From NCBI RefSeq assembly GCF_043633585.1, contig NZ_CP141832.1:1178001-1242000 (forward strand): 64,000 bases of DNA, given 5' to 3'. The position numbers and the translations under genes are program-made. Below are positions 61,544-64,000 of the stretch, piece after piece. Origin of the DNA: Lacrimispora sinapis. Its GTDB lineage: Bacteria > Bacillota > Clostridia > Lachnospirales > Lachnospiraceae. The notes below the pieces were generated by a model. It did not search any database. It was not told the origin of the DNA and saw only the letters and a program-made list of their open reading frames with translations. Each line of letters opens with the position of its first letter. Within the stretch, counting starts at the first letter, position 1.

Positions 61544-62581
61544 ATGCAATCAGTCTTTGATAATAATATGTTTAAAATTAACGAAGTTGCAGAAGAATTT
61601 AATGTGAACCCAAATGTTTTACGATTCTATGAAAAAAAGAAATTGCTTACCCCAAAACGAAATGATAATGGCTATAGAATGTATTCAATTGAAGATATGC
61701 TACAGTTCCAAATGATTTTGCTATATCGAAAAATGGGATTTTCTATTGAAAATATATCAAGGATACTTACGGATGATGGAAAGCCTATTGAAATGTTTTT
61801 TAAGCAGTATAACCAGTTAAATCATCATATACACACTATGAAATTGATAAGTGATTCAATAGAGGAATGTATAGATTTAATGTTTGAAGATGATCACTAT
61901 CTGGACAGTTTAATTACAGCCATGAAAAAAACTGCCGGTTACATAGCTCAGCTGGAGAGCTGGGAGGATAAATGGGGATTTGACGCTTTGGCAATGGATT
62001 ATGATAACTTTATAAAAAAGCCGCACTCTGGATTAGATTTCTATAGAAATTACGATAAAGTTATACGGATAACAGAGGAAAAAGTAAATGAGAGAATAGG
62101 AAATGTTGCTGAGATTGGTGTAGGTACTGGTAATTTGGCTGGTAGATTAATGGAAACCCAGAATATAATAGGTATTGACCAATCCGTAAATATGTTAATG
62201 GTTGCAAAAAGTAAATTTCCTAATTTAAAACTTCGTATAGGAACCTTCATGGAATTACCATTACAGGAGGATACTATGGATACTATCGTAAGCTGTTATG
62301 CGTTTCATCACTGCAATAGAGATGAAAGGAAGATAGCGCTGAAAGAAATAGATCGGGTTTTAAAGTCAAATGGGAGAGCTATTATAACAGATCTGATGTT
62401 TTATGATAACATGGCAAGGAAAGATTTTGAGAAATATTGTACAAAAGCTGAATATAGAGATTTACAAGATGAATATTTTACAACAGTAATAAACATTGAA
62501 GCTGATGCAAAATCTTTTGGGTATTCTTGCAGTAGTGAGCAAATTGATGATCTCATTTGGATTTTGGTTCTTGAAAAATAA
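61544..62581 (+). CDS. MerR-type regulator fused to a class I SAM-dependent methyltransferase
   Basis: A protein of 345 residues. Residues about 10-80 form a MerR winged helix (FKINEVAEEFNVNPNVLRFY, EKKKLLTPKRNDNGYRMYSI), followed by a helical dimerisation region (about 85-140). Residues about 165-340 form a Rossmann methyltransferase with motif I VAEIGVGTGNLA, IIGIDQSVNMLMVAKSKFP and FHHCNRDERKIALKEIDRVL. The fusion replaces the usual ligand pocket by an enzyme domain that may bind SAM, or the peptide product, as a signal, or may methylate it. It is transcribed away from the peptide operon. AGGAGGAG precedes the ATG. Confidence 0.87.
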   Translation: MQSVFDNNMFKINEVAEEFNVNPNVLRFYEKKKLLTPKRNDNGYRMYSIEDMLQFQMILLYRKMGFSIENISRILTDDGKPIEMFFKQYNQLNHHIHTMKLISDSIEECIDLMFEDDHYLDSLITAMKKTAGYIAQLESWEDKWGFDALAMDYDNFIKKPHSGLDFYRNYDKVIRITEEKVNERIGNVAEIGVGTGNLAGRLMETQNIIGIDQSVNMLMVAKSKFPNLKLRIGTFMELPLQEDTMDTIVSCYAFHHCNRDERKIALKEIDRVLKSNGRAIITDLMFYDNMARKDFEKYCTKAEYRDLQDEYFTTVINIEADAKSFGYSCSSEQIDDLIWILVLEK

Positions 62582-62685
62582 TACAAAAGGCTATTCCATA
62601 ACATATTGTGGTATTTGGGTGAAAAATTAGCAATAAATGGTGCTCTAAAATGTTGTTTTGGGCTCCGTTTTTTTGCGCTTCCACA

Positions 62686-62758
<73 letters not shown>

Positions 62759-62913
62759 CTTAAACAATAAGCCGCAGGCATGAAAGCTTGTGGCTTAAAA
62801 TTTTAATTATAGGGACGGGACATTTGGTAAAATCAAGGATAAATAATGAAAGGTACATTTTCAACGTAAGCGCTACATAAACCATCGTAGTGCATTTTGA
62901 TCTTCCTTCCCGT

Positions 62914-63024
62914 AAGATTAGGATAGTTGGAGTAAATTACTCTGAGTTCTAATCTTGAACGGCAAAAGTTGTAGCATTTCACTGCTATTAATTTCAAACT
63001 TTTGAATCATTTTACTCCAACTAT
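62914..63024 (+). promoter_or_regulatory. Leader of the IS66 operon with competing hairpins
   Basis: ATAGTTGGAGTAAA (62923-62936) is perfectly complementary to TTTACTCCAACTAT (63011-63024). AAGATTAG (62914-62921) pairs with CTAATCTT (62949-62956) and would compete with it. A third nested stem lies between (CAAAAGTT / AACTTTTG with TAGCA / TGCTA inside). The long pairing ends 8 nt before the GGAGG ribosome site of tnpA. Confidence 0.55.
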
Positions 63025-63043
63025 TTTTTGGAGGATTTAATCA

Positions 63044-63409
63044 ATGACAAAAACTCAAAAAGATCAATACTGGATGAACTGCATCCAGAAGTGCCGCGTT
63101 AGCGGCTTATCTGATTATGCATGGTGTCATCAGAACGGCATTTCTACCAGCTCTTTTTATTACAACATCAAAAGACTGCGCAGGAATGCATCTGCTGTAC
63201 CAGCATCAGTTTCAAAGGTTTTAAAGAAACAGGAAGTTGTACCAGTCCACTACAATGAATTGTCTGAAACAAAAGTACTTAATCCTAATAATCTACCGGA
63301 TTCTATCCCAATCCGTCTTGAATTTCATGGTATTGTTGTAGCGATTAGCAATGATGCAGATGCCGCCATTATCAGAGCAACGCTTTCTGCGTTGCAGCAG
63401 CTGTGTTAG
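63044..63409 (+). CDS. tnpA: IS66-family accessory protein TnpA
   Basis: A protein of 121 residues with an N-terminal helix-turn-helix of the IS66 TnpA type (WMNCIQKCRVSGLSDYAWCH, QNGISTSSFYYNIKRLR). It is needed for transposition together with TnpB and TnpC, but its exact role is unclear. It overlaps tnpB by 7 bp. Confidence 0.88.
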   Translation: MTKTQKDQYWMNCIQKCRVSGLSDYAWCHQNGISTSSFYYNIKRLRRNASAVPASVSKVLKKQEVVPVHYNELSETKVLNPNNLPDSIPIRLEFHGIVVAISNDADAAIIRATLSALQQLC

Positions 63410-63756
63410 GTGATCTCTCCGGCGTGGCCAGGATTTATCTGGTCTGTGGCTACACGGACATGAGACGCAGCATAGATGGTCTCATGGCGATTGTCCGGGA
63501 TTCCTTCGAGTTGGATCCTTACAGTAATTCACTTTTTCTCTTCTGCGGAAAAAGATGTGACAGGCTGAAGGCATTGCACTTTGATAAAGATGGTTTTGTG
63601 CTTCTTTACAAACGATTAGATGCTGGCCGTTTCCAGTGGCCACGTAATTCTTGTGAGGTCCAGAACCTTACAAGGCAGGAGTTCCGATGGCTTATGGAAG
63701 GTCTGTCCATCAGCCAGCCAAAGGCAATCAAATCAACTGCCAAAAAGCCCTTCTAG
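63403..63756 (+). CDS. tnpB: IS66-family accessory protein TnpB (Orf2)
   Basis: A protein of 117 residues starting at GTG 63403, with the strongly conserved core VCGYTDMRRSIDGLMAIV, LFLFCGKRCDRLKALHFDKD and GFVLLYKRLDAGRFQWP. This is the typical IS66 Orf2 protein and it is intact. Confidence 0.92.
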   Translation: MLGDLSGVARIYLVCGYTDMRRSIDGLMAIVRDSFELDPYSNSLFLFCGKRCDRLKALHFDKDGFVLLYKRLDAGRFQWPRNSCEVQNLTRQEFRWLMEGLSISQPKAIKSTAKKPF

Positions 63757-63850
63757 GTATCTGATGAAATGAATGCAAGCTGGCTTATTTACTGGCGTTA
63801 TCATTCGTTTTGTAGTATAATTATTCCATCATTTAAGGAGGTGCATGGTC

Positions 63851-64000
63851 ATGGAAACGTCTGGGAAAGCGGAAGATCTTAATACCAATGAACTCATCAA
63901 TCATCTGCTCAAGCAGCTTGAGTCGAAAGATCGTCAGATGGAACAACTGAATCAGACCATTGCAAACCTCACGGAAACGATCCATGAATTAAAGCGAAAG
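63851..64000 (+). CDS. tnpC: IS66-family transposase TnpC, N-terminal part
   Basis: The first 50 residues are present before the window ends. They form a leucine-zipper-like coiled coil (NELINHLLKQLESKDRQMEQ), as at the N-terminus of IS66 DDE transposases. ATG 63851 gives a normal distance to AAGGAGG; the ATG at 63845 is too close to it. Confidence 0.82.
   Translation, partial: METSGKAEDLNTNELINHLLKQLESKDRQMEQLNQTIANLTETIHELKRK

Larger units (their letters stand above)
62866..64000 (+). mobile_element. IS66-family insertion sequence, left part
   Basis: GTAAGCGCTACATAAACC at 62866 fits an IS66 left terminal repeat. Inside are the three standard genes in order tnpA, tnpB and tnpC, the last cut by the window end. 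The element sits in the repeat that follows tRNA-Ala copy 2, just after AAAGGTACATTTTCA. Confidence 0.85.

Overview
The window looks like the chromosome of a spore-forming, sugar-fermenting anaerobe of the Lachnospiraceae (Clostridium XIVa / Lacrimispora-like). Grounds: strong AGGAGG ribosome sites; an mcsA-mcsB-clpC-radA stress block; exosporium-type collagen-like and other spore-type genes; a large secreted pectin-degrading enzyme; biotin-dependent decarboxylase/transcarboxylase genes; an FMN-riboswitch ECF transporter; and IS1182 and IS66 elements. The genus is an inference.

Layout. 1-6.2 kb: partial Y-family polymerase, D-Ala-D-Ala carboxypeptidase, tyrosine phosphatase, K+/H+ antiporter, YitT protein and a lipoprotein. 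6.4-10.6 kb: a four-gene transcarboxylase-like operon. 10.7-14.9 kb: a cell-wall glucosaminidase ending in a dockerin, followed 24 bp later by a membrane protein carrying a cohesin, so the two products may dock on each other. 15.1-21.6 kb: a GntR regulator heading mcsA-mcsB-clpC, then a conserved small protein and radA. 21.8-26.8 kb: a 1667-residue pectate lyase/pectinesterase fusion. 26.86-30.33 kb: a scar bounded by IS1182-type ends, with a decayed conjugation gene, a decayed transposase, two flavodoxin-like reductases (one frameshifted) and an ArsR regulator. 30.3-31.7 kb: small spore-type genes and remnants, and tRNA-Trp. 32-38 kb: HPr-like protein, nuclease-helicase, acetyltransferase, LysR, sigma-like protein and phosphatase. 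38.1-44 kb: purL with an elaborate upstream region, and a KimA-like permease. 44.3-48.5 kb (minus strand): MerR regulator, asparagine synthase and a permease. 48.7-53.1 kb: a four-gene sugar operon. 53.5-57.8 kb: collagen-like spore surface protein, DUF4846 protein and the FMN-riboswitch riboflavin transporter.

The most interesting region is 58.1-62.8 kb. Two identical tRNA-Ala(GGC) genes with similar downstream sequence bracket an AT-rich cassette: a 27-residue peptide gene missed by size cut-offs, a radical SAM/SPASM maturase and an MFS transporter on one strand, and a divergent MerR regulator fused to a methyltransferase. This is a candidate peptide natural product (RiPP) system. The right repeat is interrupted by an IS66 element that runs off the window end.

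All family calls come from reading motifs by eye; no database search was run.
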